Source of the DNA: Algibacter amylolyticus
GTDB lineage: Bacteria; Bacteroidota; Bacteroidia; Flavobacteriales; Flavobacteriaceae
Direction of reading: 5' to 3'
Length of the DNA: 64,000 nucleotides
Assembly: GCF_014202225.1 (NCBI RefSeq)
Contig: NZ_JACHGE010000003.1
Span: 335,121 to 399,120, forward strand
Shown: piece by piece, positions 18,054 through 26,979 of the stretch
Position numbering within the stretch: the stretch's first letter is position 1
Layout: each line of letters begins with the position of its first letter
Made by a program: the position numbers and the translations under genes
Notes under the pieces: model-generated
The model's input: only the letters and a program-made list of their open reading frames with translations
Told to the model about the DNA's origin: nothing
Databases searched by the model: none

Positions 18054-18488
18054 CTAATTACCTAAACGTTCCATTATAAAACCTTCATGCGCCAACTCCA
18101 AAGTTTCAATAAGAATCTCGCTTTTTAGCGCATTGAGTTCGGAGAAATTAATTTCTATAGGCCATGCATTTTTAACTTTCCAAACAATACTTGGTTCGTG
18201 TTGATGATTTAATAGCTTTATTGTTATATCGCGTTTCTCAACAATTAATCCAATATTATTAAACCAACTAAAACTTGTGTTATCGTCTTTTAATGCACCT
18301 CGTTTTAATACAATGTTCGAATACTTTTTTAGTCCTGGTATTTTAATTGGACTATAAGTCGGATCTGCACCACTTCTATATTCTAAAATTTCATGTTTGG
18401 CTTTAAGACCACTTATTTCAGAAAAACCACCAATCATATCACTAAAATCAACACTAAAATGAAAATTTACTACGGGTTCATTACTCAT
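18054..18488 (-). CDS. Tail tube protein (gp19-like), first copy
   Basis: 144 residues. GGFSEISGLKAKHEILEYRSG, then IKIPGLKKYSNIVLKRG, ITIKLLNHQHEPSIVWKVKNAWPIE and EILIETLELAHEGF reproduce the conserved order of the Pvc1/gp19 tube family. It is the first gene of the tube-tube-sheath set. An inverted repeat AGTATT-AG-AATACT lies 59 bases upstream (18547-18560) and might be an operator; no full promoter was recognised. Confidence 0.9.
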   Translation of the reverse strand: MSNEPVVNFHFSVDFSDMIGGFSEISGLKAKHEILEYRSGADPTYSPIKIPGLKKYSNIVLKRGALKDDNTSFSWFNNIGLIVEKRDITIKLLNHQHEPSIVWKVKNAWPIEINFSELNALKSEILIETLELAHEGFIMERLGN

Positions 18489-18657
18489 AACAATCGAATT
18501 TAAAATTTATAACCTCCTGTTTATAAAGGTAATAAAAATTAACACGAGTATTAGAATACTATCTAACAAATAATTAAATCGGTAATAAATTAAGTGAAGT
18601 ACAAAAAGATCATTCCAATTAAAGATGTGGCATTTTTTTTAAAAAATCTGCTTGATA

Positions 18658-19278
18658 CTAAGCCATTAAATTAAATGAAATTTTAATACCTTGAATAATC
18701 ATACCTGTTCCGATAATGGCAATAATAAGTCCCATAATTTTTCCTATTACAGAAATGACATTGTTACCAACCATTTTAACAATCCAGTCGCTTAAACGAA
18801 AGGTGAAATAGGTTAACAAGCTCATAGAACCAAAAATAGCAATCACTAAAAAAATATGAATAGTTTCAACATTAGCCACGAAGTTCATAGCTGTTACAAT
18901 AGTGCCAGGACCTGCTAAAATTGGAATTGCTAATGGCGACACAGCAATATTCTCGTCTATATTTACATTATCAATGGTTTTAACATTGGATGTTTTAGAC
19001 TGTAACATATCAAACCCAATAAAAAATATTAAGATACCACCTGTAATTTTAAAGGCAGGAATACTAATATTAAATAACTCGAAAATATATTTACCTAAAA
19101 GCACAAAAACTGCAACAATAATAAAGGCTATTAAATTTGACCTCTTATTTATATCATGCTTTGTTTTCGCATCGGCACCTTGAGTTAACGAAACAAAAAC
19201 CGTCATATTAGAAATCGGGTTCGTAATAGCAAAAAAAGCTGTAAATACGGTTATTGAGAATGTAACTAAGTTATCCAT
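18658..19278 (-). CDS. MarC-family integral membrane protein
   Basis: ATG at 19278 gives 206 residues (MDNLVTFSITVFTAFFAITN); a TTG nine bases earlier is possible but not needed. Six hydrophobic segments and the MarC landmarks are visible: NPISNMTVFVSLTQG, FKITGGILIFFIGFDML, PLAIPILAGPGTIVTAM and a Gly-rich C-terminal helix. The family (NAAT) is associated with amino acid or neutral solute export, but the substrate is unknown. A TACTTTTG -7 box lies at 19398-19405 on the minus strand. Confidence 0.9.
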   Translation of the reverse strand: MDNLVTFSITVFTAFFAITNPISNMTVFVSLTQGADAKTKHDINKRSNLIAFIIVAVFVLLGKYIFELFNISIPAFKITGGILIFFIGFDMLQSKTSNVKTIDNVNIDENIAVSPLAIPILAGPGTIVTAMNFVANVETIHIFLVIAIFGSMSLLTYFTFRLSDWIVKMVGNNVISVIGKIMGLIIAIIGTGMIIQGIKISFNLMA

Positions 19279-19287
19279 GTTATGCAA

Positions 19288-19598
19288 AAATTTATTGTAA
19301 AGTAATAATACGTTTTAAAGTTTCTTTCATATACGTTATAATAAAATGTTTTTTAAGTCTTTAAAACTAATTTATTTCAAATTAAAAAATAAGAGCGCAA
19401 AAGTAGATGTATTTTATGTATTGATAGTATTAAAGTTTTGATAAAATTTTAATACTATCTCTGTTTACTTATAATTATCGTTTATCTGTAATATTTTGCT
19501 AAACAACTTCAATTTTAAATATAAAAAGAACTTAACTAGTAACTATAACAAGTAAATTAATTATATTTGAATAAGTAGGAATTTTAAACTAAATTAGA
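19288..19598. other. Divergent intergenic region with a long hairpin
   Basis: 311 bases between MarC (minus) and a membrane protein (plus). It contains a probable MarC -7 box (19398-19405), a near-perfect inverted repeat of 17-bp arms (19423-19459), and a TATATTTG -7 box for the plus-strand gene (19562-19569). Nothing coding is seen. Confidence 0.7.
19423..19459. repeat. Long inverted repeat in the MarC divergent region
   Basis: Outer arms GATAGTATTAAA and TTTAATACTATC are perfectly complementary; pairing continues inward through GTTTT/AAAAT with one G-T wobble, leaving a 3-base loop GAT. There is no T-run on either strand, so an operator or mRNA-leader structure is as likely as a terminator. 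Confidence 0.85.
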
Positions 19599-20294
19599 TT
19601 GAAAATAAAACCTAATATTTATGATTTGTTGTTTTACATAGCTTTTGCAGTATGCCTTATAATTAGCATAACCTTGGATCGTAAAGCTTTGTTATATGCA
19701 TCTCCATTAGTTGTGGTTACCATACTTTTAAAATACATTAATGCCACCAAAAAAAACGCAGACCCTCTATTTATACTTGCGCTTATAGCCATAATTGGTG
19801 TTAATTTCTTTTCATTTTATGGTTTTAATAATTACTTTAAAATACTAACATTACTCACGTCTTCTTATTTAATATTTTACTGCTTAATCCTTAAAAAGTA
19901 CATTATAAAAGCCAAATATTCAATTTCAATATCTGTATCCATTGGCGCTTTATTGGTTGTTTATACCATCTATTCGGTGGTTGCTTTACTTATTGATTAT
20001 ATGCCAAAAAGCAACCTGTTTTATATGATTTTATGCGCCTGCTGTTTACTTATTTATGCTGCAGTAGTTGCCAAAATTTATTTGAAAAATAACTACCAAC
20101 ATGGTACTGTGTTATTAGGCTCCGGAATTTCATCCATTTTTCATATTGGCTTATCACCTATAAATGAATATTTTTATTACAACAAAACCTTTACAGTTAT
20201 AATTATTATTTCACACTTCATTTCCATTTATCTTTTCATGATTTTCATTACTAAAACTAAACCTAAAAAGCCACAAGATTATTATAACCAATAA
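19599..20294 (+). CDS. Small polytopic membrane protein (YhhN-like?)
   Basis: 231 residues with about eight hydrophobic helices covering nearly the whole length and a short basic C-terminal tail (KTKPKKPQDYYNQ). The start is TTG at 19599: no in-frame ATG follows before the first helix, and a TATATTTG promoter element ends 29 bases upstream. The layout and length recall the YhhN/TMEM86 lysoplasmalogenase-like family (for example a GSGISSIFHIGLSPI segment late in the protein), but the match is weak and the function should be regarded as unknown. Confidence 0.65.
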   Translation: MKIKPNIYDLLFYIAFAVCLIISITLDRKALLYASPLVVVTILLKYINATKKNADPLFILALIAIIGVNFFSFYGFNNYFKILTLLTSSYLIFYCLILKKYIIKAKYSISISVSIGALLVVYTIYSVVALLIDYMPKSNLFYMILCACCLLIYAAVVAKIYLKNNYQHGTVLLGSGISSIFHIGLSPINEYFYYNKTFTVIIIISHFISIYLFMIFITKTKPKKPQDYYNQ

Positions 20295-20328
20295 TAATTA
20301 ATAGTCGAATAAGTCTAAAAAAAGGCAA

Positions 20329-20359
20329 TAAAAAAGAGGATAACCCTTAAGTCATCCTC
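20329..20359. terminator. Terminator between convergent genes
   Basis: GAGGAT (20336-20341) / ATCCTC (20354-20359) with a 12-base loop; A-rich on the left (T-run for the minus-strand gene ending at 20385) and TTTT on the right. Confidence 0.65.
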
Positions 20360-20384
20360 CTTTTAACTAAAAAACCAAATCAAA

Positions 20385-21008
20385 CTAATTTATTTCAATG
20401 ATGCCTACTACTTCGTAAGCTCTAGCACCATTAACTTGTACTTTTTCATATAGTACATTTGCGTATTCATAATATGTTAATCCATCAATTACAACCTTTT
20501 CATAATCGTTTGGCAACTCATAAACTACCGTTCCTACCTCTGGTTCCACCACTTCATATTGATTGTTTGTTTGTATATAAAATATACCTCCAGCATTAAA
20601 GTAATTGCGGTTATTAAAGTATACCCTTTTATGGTTTGAAGGCAGTACATTTATCCTAAAACCTACTTTTGGAGGAATTACTACATAGTGCCCTCTAGAT
20701 TGTGTATAGTATTTATTATTCGAGTAATAATAATTTTGCCCTTTATGATTTATAACTGTTCTGTTGGGAACACTTCTTACCGAAACAACTTTCTTTTTCG
20801 GGGTTTTGTAAGTAACCTTAGTACTTGAAACCCTTCTACCTGTTGATCTAGGCGCTGTTGTTGTTTTAGTTGTTGTAACTCTTGTGGTAGTAGTCACTTT
20901 TTTGTTAGCATTAGTAGTAGAACTTCTGCGGGTTTGCCCTGAAACTTGAGTAGAAATAGCTACTATAAATAATGAAGGTAATACGAATGTTTTTATAAAT
21001 GTTTTCAT
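20385..21008 (-). CDS. DUF6515-like exported protein
   Basis: 207 residues. Signal peptide 1-24 (hydrophobic stretch, then SGQ). Residues 25-80 are a low-complexity Thr/Arg/Lys region (runs of TTTT and RV). The C-terminal 110 residues contain three versions of a short YY-x-N-x-YY / YVV-PP-x-G / LP-x-x-Y-x-x-V motif, as in Bacteroidota DUF6515-type proteins: NYYYSNNKYY, HYVVIPPKVGF, NVLPSNHKRVYFNN, ELPNDYEKVVIDGLTYYEY. Function unknown; location outside the cytoplasm is likely. Confidence 0.75.
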   Translation of the reverse strand: MKTFIKTFVLPSLFIVAISTQVSGQTRRSSTTNANKKVTTTTRVTTTKTTTAPRSTGRRVSSTKVTYKTPKKKVVSVRSVPNRTVINHKGQNYYYSNNKYYTQSRGHYVVIPPKVGFRINVLPSNHKRVYFNNRNYFNAGGIFYIQTNNQYEVVEPEVGTVVYELPNDYEKVVIDGLTYYEYANVLYEKVQVNGARAYEVVGIIEIN

Positions 21009-21209
21009 AATGTTTGTTTTTAAATAATTAACTTACTTTTCATGTATTATCTAAGACGTTTCTTAGTATTAATAGTTTAAAGATATTCGGATTATTTTTG
21101 CTTAGAAACCAAACTAGACCAGAACTGGAATTGTATCTACCAATTGGAAGGTTTTATAGAAGAGGTACTTTAAAAACAATTGATCCAGAGCATATAGAGT
21201 AGCGAAACA

Positions 21210-21953
21210 CTATTTTAATTCTTGATTTAAATGACTTATTAAGGTTTTCGTTTTACTACGAATTGTTCTAGCGAGAGCTAAGCGGTTTTGGGTACGTAAT
21301 AAACGATCGATAACACTATTTTGATATTCCTTATTAGATAGTAATGCTGTATAATTAGACCCAACAGCATGTACTTTTACGTGATTGTATTTTATGTTAT
21401 CTGGTAGTAAATCAACCAACGAAATATGTTTTTCTAAAATAGGTTTTATCTTATTGGAAACAATAGTTTTAACTTGAGCGTCCTCACTTTTAAATAGTTC
21501 TATTTTAGCTAAGTAAGAAGCTATTAAGTCTTTTAACTTAGTACTTTCAATGGTTTCTAATTTACTTGTACTAACTATGGAATTGATTGAACTATCTTGT
21601 AAGTCAAACGTTGGATCTGCTATATTAATTATACTGTCTTTAGCTGATTTGGATAGTTCTGTACCACGCTTACCAATATAGTTTAAGGTGTTTTCTAAAT
21701 AGATTATTTTTTGGCTGTCTTCTTCAATAATACGTTTAACTAATCGTAAATTAGTTTCCAACTCTTCATTTAAATTAATGTAGATTTTATCCTCCTCTAA
21801 GTTGTTTATTCTAATATCATTTAAATCGTTTATTTTCCAAGCTATAGAAACAGCAAAAACTATAAGTACAATTTCTCCTAGTGCATAAAGTGCATAGGAT
21901 TTAAACTTACGAGCATCCATAAGTTTCCTGCGTAATTTCCGTAATAATTTCAT
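21210..21953 (-). CDS. DUF6090-like single-pass membrane protein
   Basis: 247 residues. A basic N-terminus (KLLRKLRRKLMDARKFKSY) precedes one membrane helix at about 22-42 (ALGEIVLIVFAVSIAWKI) and then a mostly alpha-helical domain of about 200 residues, rich in Lys/Glu/Ile. This arrangement is that of the Bacteroidota DUF6090 proteins, whose function is unknown. It follows the LytTR regulator by 54 bases on the same strand, so it may be read through from the efflux operon. Confidence 0.7.
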   Translation of the reverse strand: MKLLRKLRRKLMDARKFKSYALYALGEIVLIVFAVSIAWKINDLNDIRINNLEEDKIYINLNEELETNLRLVKRIIEEDSQKIIYLENTLNYIGKRGTELSKSAKDSIINIADPTFDLQDSSINSIVSTSKLETIESTKLKDLIASYLAKIELFKSEDAQVKTIVSNKIKPILEKHISLVDLLPDNIKYNHVKVHAVGSNYTALLSNKEYQNSVIDRLLRTQNRLALARTIRSKTKTLISHLNQELK

Positions 21954-22007
21954 GTAAAGACTAAAAAAAAGAATGATTCTTGTAAACTATACTACAAAAT
22001 TTAGACT

Positions 22008-22745
22008 TTATGAGTTAAGCGAATTGCTATTAATAAACTCTAAAAACTTAGGTTTATATTGTTCCGAAACCGTAATGCGTTGCTTGTTAATTATAATTTG
22101 GCTACGCTCAATAACATCTATGTTTTTTAAGGCTACTATAAACGATCTATGTACACGCATAAATTGCGTTTCTGGTAATTCAGCTTCTAACGATTTTAAA
22201 CTCATAAGCGTTAAGATAGGCTTCGGGTTGTCTTTTAACCAGATTTTAATGTAATCCTTTAAACCTTCAAAATACAGGACATCTGCGAGTTTAATGCGCA
22301 GTTGTTTATATTCCGATTTTACAAAAAGAAATTCTTTTGCTTCAGAAACTACATTTTGTTGTTTTCCTTTTTTAAGTTCAAACCAAGTGTTTGCTTTATT
22401 GGCTGCTGCTAAAAACTCAGCATAGTCAAAGGGCTTCAATAAATAGTCTAAAGCTTCAACTTTAAAGCCTTCCAAAGCATATTGGTCAAACGCAGTTGTA
22501 AAAACAACACGGGTTTCTTTTGGTAACATTTTAGAAAACTCCAGCCCTGTTAAATCTGGCATTTGTATGTCTAAAAACAATAAATCTACAGGGGCGTTTT
22601 TTAAAAACTCCATAGCTTCAATAGCGCTACTACACTTTTGTTTTAGTTCTAGAAAAGGTGTTTTTTGCACATAATTTTCAACTAAATTTAGTGCCATTGG
22701 CTCATCATCTACAATTACACATGTTATTTTTGTATTGCTCATCAT
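22008..22745 (-). CDS. LytTR-family response regulator
   Basis: 245 residues. Receiver domain at residues 6-120 with acidic pair D13-D14, phosphoacceptor D59 (LLFLDIQMPDL), T84-T85 and K103 (YLLKPF). LytTR DNA-binding domain from about 145: EFLFVKSEYKQLRIKL, LYFEGLKDYIKIWL and FMRVHRSFIVALKNI. The gene starts one base after its kinase's stop, so the pair is translationally coupled. It probably controls the efflux operon in which it lies, since no other target is adjacent. Confidence 0.92.
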   Translation of the reverse strand: MMSNTKITCVIVDDEPMALNLVENYVQKTPFLELKQKCSSAIEAMEFLKNAPVDLLFLDIQMPDLTGLEFSKMLPKETRVVFTTAFDQYALEGFKVEALDYLLKPFDYAEFLAAANKANTWFELKKGKQQNVVSEAKEFLFVKSEYKQLRIKLADVLYFEGLKDYIKIWLKDNPKPILTLMSLKSLEAELPETQFMRVHRSFIVALKNIDVIERSQIIINKQRITVSEQYKPKFLEFINSNSLNS

Positions 22746-23783
22746 TTAATTGGTTTCAATTTTTAGAGTGACCAAAAAGCGATCATCTTTTAAAATACTT
22801 TTAAAGTTGAATTTATCTGAATACAATAACTCTAAACGCTTCTCTAAATTCTGAAGACCTATGCCAGAGCCACTTTTATCGTCTGTTTTCTTCGGGAAAT
22901 TATGGTTTTCAATTGAAAACAAAACGGTATTATCATCACAAGTCATATTAATATCAATAGTACTTGATTTAGTTGCCGAAACACCATGTTTAAAAGCATT
23001 TTCAATTAACGAAATAAACAATAAAGGTGCAATTTGAATACCAGATTCATCTGAAGGAAAACTGTAATTAACCACAGTTTTATCAGAAACTCGTAACTTC
23101 ATTAAATCGATATACTTTTTAAGAAAATCGATTTCTTTACTAAGTGGTACAACTTCTAAATTCGTTTCGTACAACATATAACGCATCAACTTACTTAAAC
23201 TATGAATAGAAGATTTTGCTTGATCTGGTGAAATATCGACTAACGAATAAATATTGTTTAACGAATTAAAAAAGAAATGGGGTTGCAGTTGGTAATGCAA
23301 ATGCTGTAACTCAGATTTTAATTTAAAATTAATAGCCTCCTTACGTTCGGCTTCCGTTTTAACCCAACGTTTTGTAGATTTTAAAGCCACCGAAAAGAAC
23401 AAAGGTGCTAAATACGATAACAATTGTATGTAAATCGCCATTTTAAATGGCGGTCCAGTTCTTTCCGTACTTTCAAGTCGTTTTTTTGAAATATCTTGAA
23501 AAAAATTATCTTCAATGTATTCTTTTAAAAACAAGAAGAATACAATAAACACTGCATTAATTAGTATAAACTGAACCGTTTTTTTGGGAAACAAAAAACG
23601 ATCTACTAATACAAAAAAGTTGAAATAAAAGATGATTGCCGAAAAGAATAAAGGAATCCAAAAATGCGCAATTACTCTATTAATTTCTTGTTCTTGTCCA
23701 TAAGACAACAAGTAAGGCAAACAAAATAATGTTAACCAAACCAAAACATGTGATACTACCGTTATTGTTTTATTCTTGTACAT
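22746..23783 (-). CDS. LytS/YehU-type sensor histidine kinase
   Basis: 345 residues: four membrane helices (about 9-28, 40-60, 70-88, 115-134), a coiled linker, then a His_kinase domain with QLQPHFFFNSLNNIYSL (phosphoacceptor H169) and a HATPase domain (PLLFISLIENAFKHG, SGSGIGLQNLEKRL). Kinases of this type pair with LytTR regulators. With no large extracytoplasmic domain, the signal is probably sensed in or near the membrane, perhaps from the pump itself, as in Bce-type systems (analogy only). Confidence 0.92.
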   Translation of the reverse strand: MYKNKTITVVSHVLVWLTLFCLPYLLSYGQEQEINRVIAHFWIPLFFSAIIFYFNFFVLVDRFLFPKKTVQFILINAVFIVFFLFLKEYIEDNFFQDISKKRLESTERTGPPFKMAIYIQLLSYLAPLFFSVALKSTKRWVKTEAERKEAINFKLKSELQHLHYQLQPHFFFNSLNNIYSLVDISPDQAKSSIHSLSKLMRYMLYETNLEVVPLSKEIDFLKKYIDLMKLRVSDKTVVNYSFPSDESGIQIAPLLFISLIENAFKHGVSATKSSTIDINMTCDDNTVLFSIENHNFPKKTDDKSGSGIGLQNLEKRLELLYSDKFNFKSILKDDRFLVTLKIETN

Positions 23784-23789
23784 AATTTA

Positions 23790-25010
23790 TTATTCGTAAC
23801 GTAAAGCAGTTATTGGGTCTAAAGCCGATGCTTTTCTCGCAGGATACCATCCAAAAAAGATACCGGTTACAGCACAAACCGCAAAAGAAATCACAATGGA
23901 ATACATAGCCACACTTGTAGGCCAATTTAAGAATTTTTCGATAAATACAGTAGCTCCAAGTCCTAAGATTACACCTAAAATTCCTCCCGTGATACTTATT
24001 AAAATAGCCTCAATTAGAAACTGCATTAAAATATCTGAACCCTTTCCTCCTACAGCCATACGTAACCCAATTTCTTTGGTACGTTCTTTAACAGAAACAT
24101 ACATGATGTTCATAATTCCAATACCACCAATTAATAGCGAAATACTTGCCACAGCAACTAGTAATATGGTTAGCATTTCGCTCGTAGAACTAAAGGTAGA
24201 AATTAGCTCTTCCATAGAACGTACGTGAAAATCATCATCTTCACTATCTGTTAATTTATGTTGCTCTCGTAAAATACTAGAGAGTTCTATTACCGCATTT
24301 GGTGCTTCTTCTTCACTAACTGCAGAGGCCATAATTTGATTTAAATGATCGATTGCCAAAATACGTTTTTGTACAGTGGTGTAAGGCGCAAAAACCACAT
24401 CGTCTTGATCTTGACCAAAGGTGTTTTCGCCTTTTTCTTCCAAAACACCAATCACTTTAAACGGAATATTATTAAAACGAATCATTTGTCCCACCGGTTC
24501 TTGTCCGTTAGGAAATATGTTATCTACCACAGTTTGTCCAATTATAGCCACTTTAGCAGCAGTTTGTACTTCGGCTTCGGTAAACATACTTCCGCTTTGT
24601 AAATCGACTACTTTAATGCTTAAGTATTCCGGATTTACACCATAAATTGAGGATGGCCAGTTGTTAGAACCATTAATTACCTGCCCTTTGCCTTCTACTA
24701 CAGGTGTACTGTAACTAAGTAAATTAGATTGCGCTTTAATCGCTTTATAATCACTTAAAGTAAGCGATTCCATAACACTAGCTTCTTGTCTCACGCCTCC
24801 TCTTGTGTCTGCTCCTGCTTTTATAGTAATCATGTTGGAACCCATGGCAGAAATAGTAGTACGAATACTTTCTTTTGAACCTTCTCCAATGGCTAGCATA
24901 GCAATTACAGATGCTACACCAATAATAATTCCAAGCATGGTTAGCAAGGTTCTTGTTTTATTAAGAACGATGGCTTTTGTTGCGATTTTAAATAAATTTA
25001 ATAGTCTCAT
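23790..25010 (-). CDS. MacB-like ABC transporter permease
   Basis: 406 residues without a fused ATPase. N-terminal membrane helix around 22-42 (TLLTMLGIIIGVASVIAML), a periplasmic MacB core domain of about 230 residues, and three C-terminal helices with NIMYVSVKERTKEIGLRMAVG, the FtsX/MacB signature, ending WYPARKASALDPITALRYE. Type VII ABC mechanotransmitter; exports peptides, macrolide-like drugs or lipoproteins depending on member. Three bases separate it from the ATPase gene. Confidence 0.93.
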   Translation of the reverse strand: MRLLNLFKIATKAIVLNKTRTLLTMLGIIIGVASVIAMLAIGEGSKESIRTTISAMGSNMITIKAGADTRGGVRQEASVMESLTLSDYKAIKAQSNLLSYSTPVVEGKGQVINGSNNWPSSIYGVNPEYLSIKVVDLQSGSMFTEAEVQTAAKVAIIGQTVVDNIFPNGQEPVGQMIRFNNIPFKVIGVLEEKGENTFGQDQDDVVFAPYTTVQKRILAIDHLNQIMASAVSEEEAPNAVIELSSILREQHKLTDSEDDDFHVRSMEELISTFSSTSEMLTILLVAVASISLLIGGIGIMNIMYVSVKERTKEIGLRMAVGGKGSDILMQFLIEAILISITGGILGVILGLGATVFIEKFLNWPTSVAMYSIVISFAVCAVTGIFFGWYPARKASALDPITALRYE

Positions 25011-25012
25011 AA

Positions 25013-25756
25013 TTAATGGTCTTGTTTAGGTAATTTGGCTAATTCATTTGCCGCAGATTGCACATTATTATTCAAATAATCTTGCATAATTTCTCCATCT
25101 TTTAATACAATGGTTCTACTGCTAAACGTGGCTATATCTGGTTCGTGCGTTACAAATGTAATGGTAATACCTTGTTTGTTTAATTCTTGAAATAAGGACA
25201 TAATCTCATAAGACGTACGTGTATCTAAGTTCCCGGTAGCTTCATCAGCCAATATCATAACCGGATTATTAACCAACGATCTTGCAATAGCCACACGTTG
25301 TTGTTGCCCTCCGGAAAGTTGTGATTGTGTATGATGTAAACGTTCACCAAGCCCTACTTTTTCTAGAGCTTCAATAGCCCGTTTTCTGCGTTCTTCGGAA
25401 GAAACCTTGCTATTATACAATAATGGTAATTCTACATTCTCAATAGCCGATGTTCTTGCTAATAGATTATACGATTGAAAAATGAAACCAATCTTTTCGT
25501 TTCTAATGGTTGCTAATTCATTTCGAGATAAATCTTTTACACGTACACCATCAATTTGATAAGTTCCAGATGTTGGTTGATCTAAACATCCTAAAATGTT
25601 TAACATCGTACTTTTTCCAGAACCACTAGATCCCATTATAGTGACAAATTCCCCTTCTTTAATATCAAACGAAATACCTCTCAATGCATGAACCGTTTCG
25701 GTTCCCATGGTAAACTCTCGTTTTAAATCTTCTATTTTAATGATTGCTTTACTCAT
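25013..25756 (-). CDS. MacB/LolD-type ABC ATPase
   Basis: 247 residues. Walker A GSSGSGKST at 42-50, signature LSGGQQQRVAIARSL, Walker B VMILADEATGNLD and H-loop FVTHEPDIA are all intact. FTMGTETVHALRGISFDI at the N-terminus is typical of MacB-type ATPases. It powers the neighbouring permease; the six-base gap to the adaptor gene shows one transcript. Confidence 0.95.
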   Translation of the reverse strand: MSKAIIKIEDLKREFTMGTETVHALRGISFDIKEGEFVTIMGSSGSGKSTMLNILGCLDQPTSGTYQIDGVRVKDLSRNELATIRNEKIGFIFQSYNLLARTSAIENVELPLLYNSKVSSEERRKRAIEALEKVGLGERLHHTQSQLSGGQQQRVAIARSLVNNPVMILADEATGNLDTRTSYEIMSLFQELNKQGITITFVTHEPDIATFSSRTIVLKDGEIMQDYLNNNVQSAANELAKLPKQDH

Positions 25757-25762
25757 GGTTTT

Positions 25763-26968
25763 CTATTTTTTCTTGTTACCTCCTGGACGTTGGGGCATAA
25801 ATGGACTTTCGCTTTTTGCGGAAGCATTAGCTTCCGATTTTGAAACCCCTTTTAAGCTATACACTAGTTTGTCGCCCTCAGAAACTCCATTTAACACTTG
25901 TACATTTACACCATCGCTTGCTCCTAGCGTTACGGTTTTAGGCGTAATTTCTCCGTTGTTTCCTAATACCCAAAGAGTTGTTTCTTCTTTAGTTCTTTCA
26001 GTGTTATTAGCTTCCAATTGATGTTGTAAATTATAACTTGCTAAGACTTCTCTTTCCGGTTTAAAGTTGATGGCTTTTGCTTCCGCAGTTAACACATCAT
26101 TCAATTCTAAAGTATAAATTGAAATGGTTGCTGTTAATCCTGGTTTTAGTTTTAAATCTGGGTTATCTGCTTTAATTACAACTGTATACGTTACTACATT
26201 TGAAGTAACAGTTGGGTCTAAACGAACTTGTGTTACCACACCTTCAAAGGTTTCTCCTAAATAAGCATCTACAGTAAATGTTACACGTTGTCCATATTTT
26301 ACTTGTCCAATATCTGCTTCATCCACATCGGCTTCTACTTGCATTTCTTTTAAATCTTGTGCAATGGTAAATAGCGTTGGTGTACTTAAACTTGCCGCAA
26401 CGGTTTGCCCTTCGTCAATCGCTCTGGACAGAACCACACCATCGATTGGCGAATAAATATTAGCATAACCTAAATTGGTTCTGGCTTGTTGTAAGTCAGA
26501 ATAACGTTGCGTTACTATTCCTTTTGCCGTTTCGTAATTATAAGCAGCATCATCAAAATCAGATTTACTTATCACTTGATTATCGAACAATGTTTTTTGT
26601 CTGTCGTAAATCGATTTTGTGTAATTTCTTTGGCTTACAGCATTATCGTAAGCAGCTTGCGCTTGTGTTTTTGAAGCATTTAGATTGGTTTTATCCAACT
26701 CAGCAATTAACTGACCCTCACTAACCACGCTGTTATAATCCACATATATTTTTTCTACAACTCCAGACACTTGTGTACCAACTTCCACTTGTGTAATGGG
26801 TTCCATGGTTCCTGTTGCAGTAACCATTGTAATTACATTTGCCTTTTTAACTGCCACCGTTTTTGCTTCTATAACAATAGCATCCTCACTATTTATAAAA
26901 GAGTAGCCTACAAAAGCGAGTACTAAAATTACTATACTGCTTACGATGATGTTTTTTTTAGTTTTCAT
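25763..26968 (-). CDS. MacA-like periplasmic adaptor protein
   Basis: 401 residues. One N-terminal membrane anchor (about 7-24), then a biotinyl-lipoyl half-motif (VEKIYVDYNSVVSEGQLIAELD), a coiled-coil hairpin (about 70-150, rich in Ala/Gln/Lys), the second lipoyl half (ANIYSPIDGVVLSRAIDEGQTV), beta-barrel and membrane-proximal domains. This is the HlyD/MacA layout. It ends in a Pro/Lys tail (RPGGNKKK). It would bridge the inner-membrane ABC complex and the TolC-like channel encoded next to it. Confidence 0.93.
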   Translation of the reverse strand: MKTKKNIIVSSIVILVLAFVGYSFINSEDAIVIEAKTVAVKKANVITMVTATGTMEPITQVEVGTQVSGVVEKIYVDYNSVVSEGQLIAELDKTNLNASKTQAQAAYDNAVSQRNYTKSIYDRQKTLFDNQVISKSDFDDAAYNYETAKGIVTQRYSDLQQARTNLGYANIYSPIDGVVLSRAIDEGQTVAASLSTPTLFTIAQDLKEMQVEADVDEADIGQVKYGQRVTFTVDAYLGETFEGVVTQVRLDPTVTSNVVTYTVVIKADNPDLKLKPGLTATISIYTLELNDVLTAEAKAINFKPEREVLASYNLQHQLEANNTERTKEETTLWVLGNNGEITPKTVTLGASDGVNVQVLNGVSEGDKLVYSLKGVSKSEANASAKSESPFMPQRPGGNKKK

Positions 26969-26979
26969 ATGAATTAATA

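Noticed and set aside
15998-18488. Prophage remnant as the explanation for the tail genes
   Set aside because: No integrase, capsid, terminase, portal, lysis gene or attachment repeat was found nearby, and all three genes are intact; an injection-type device is more likely.
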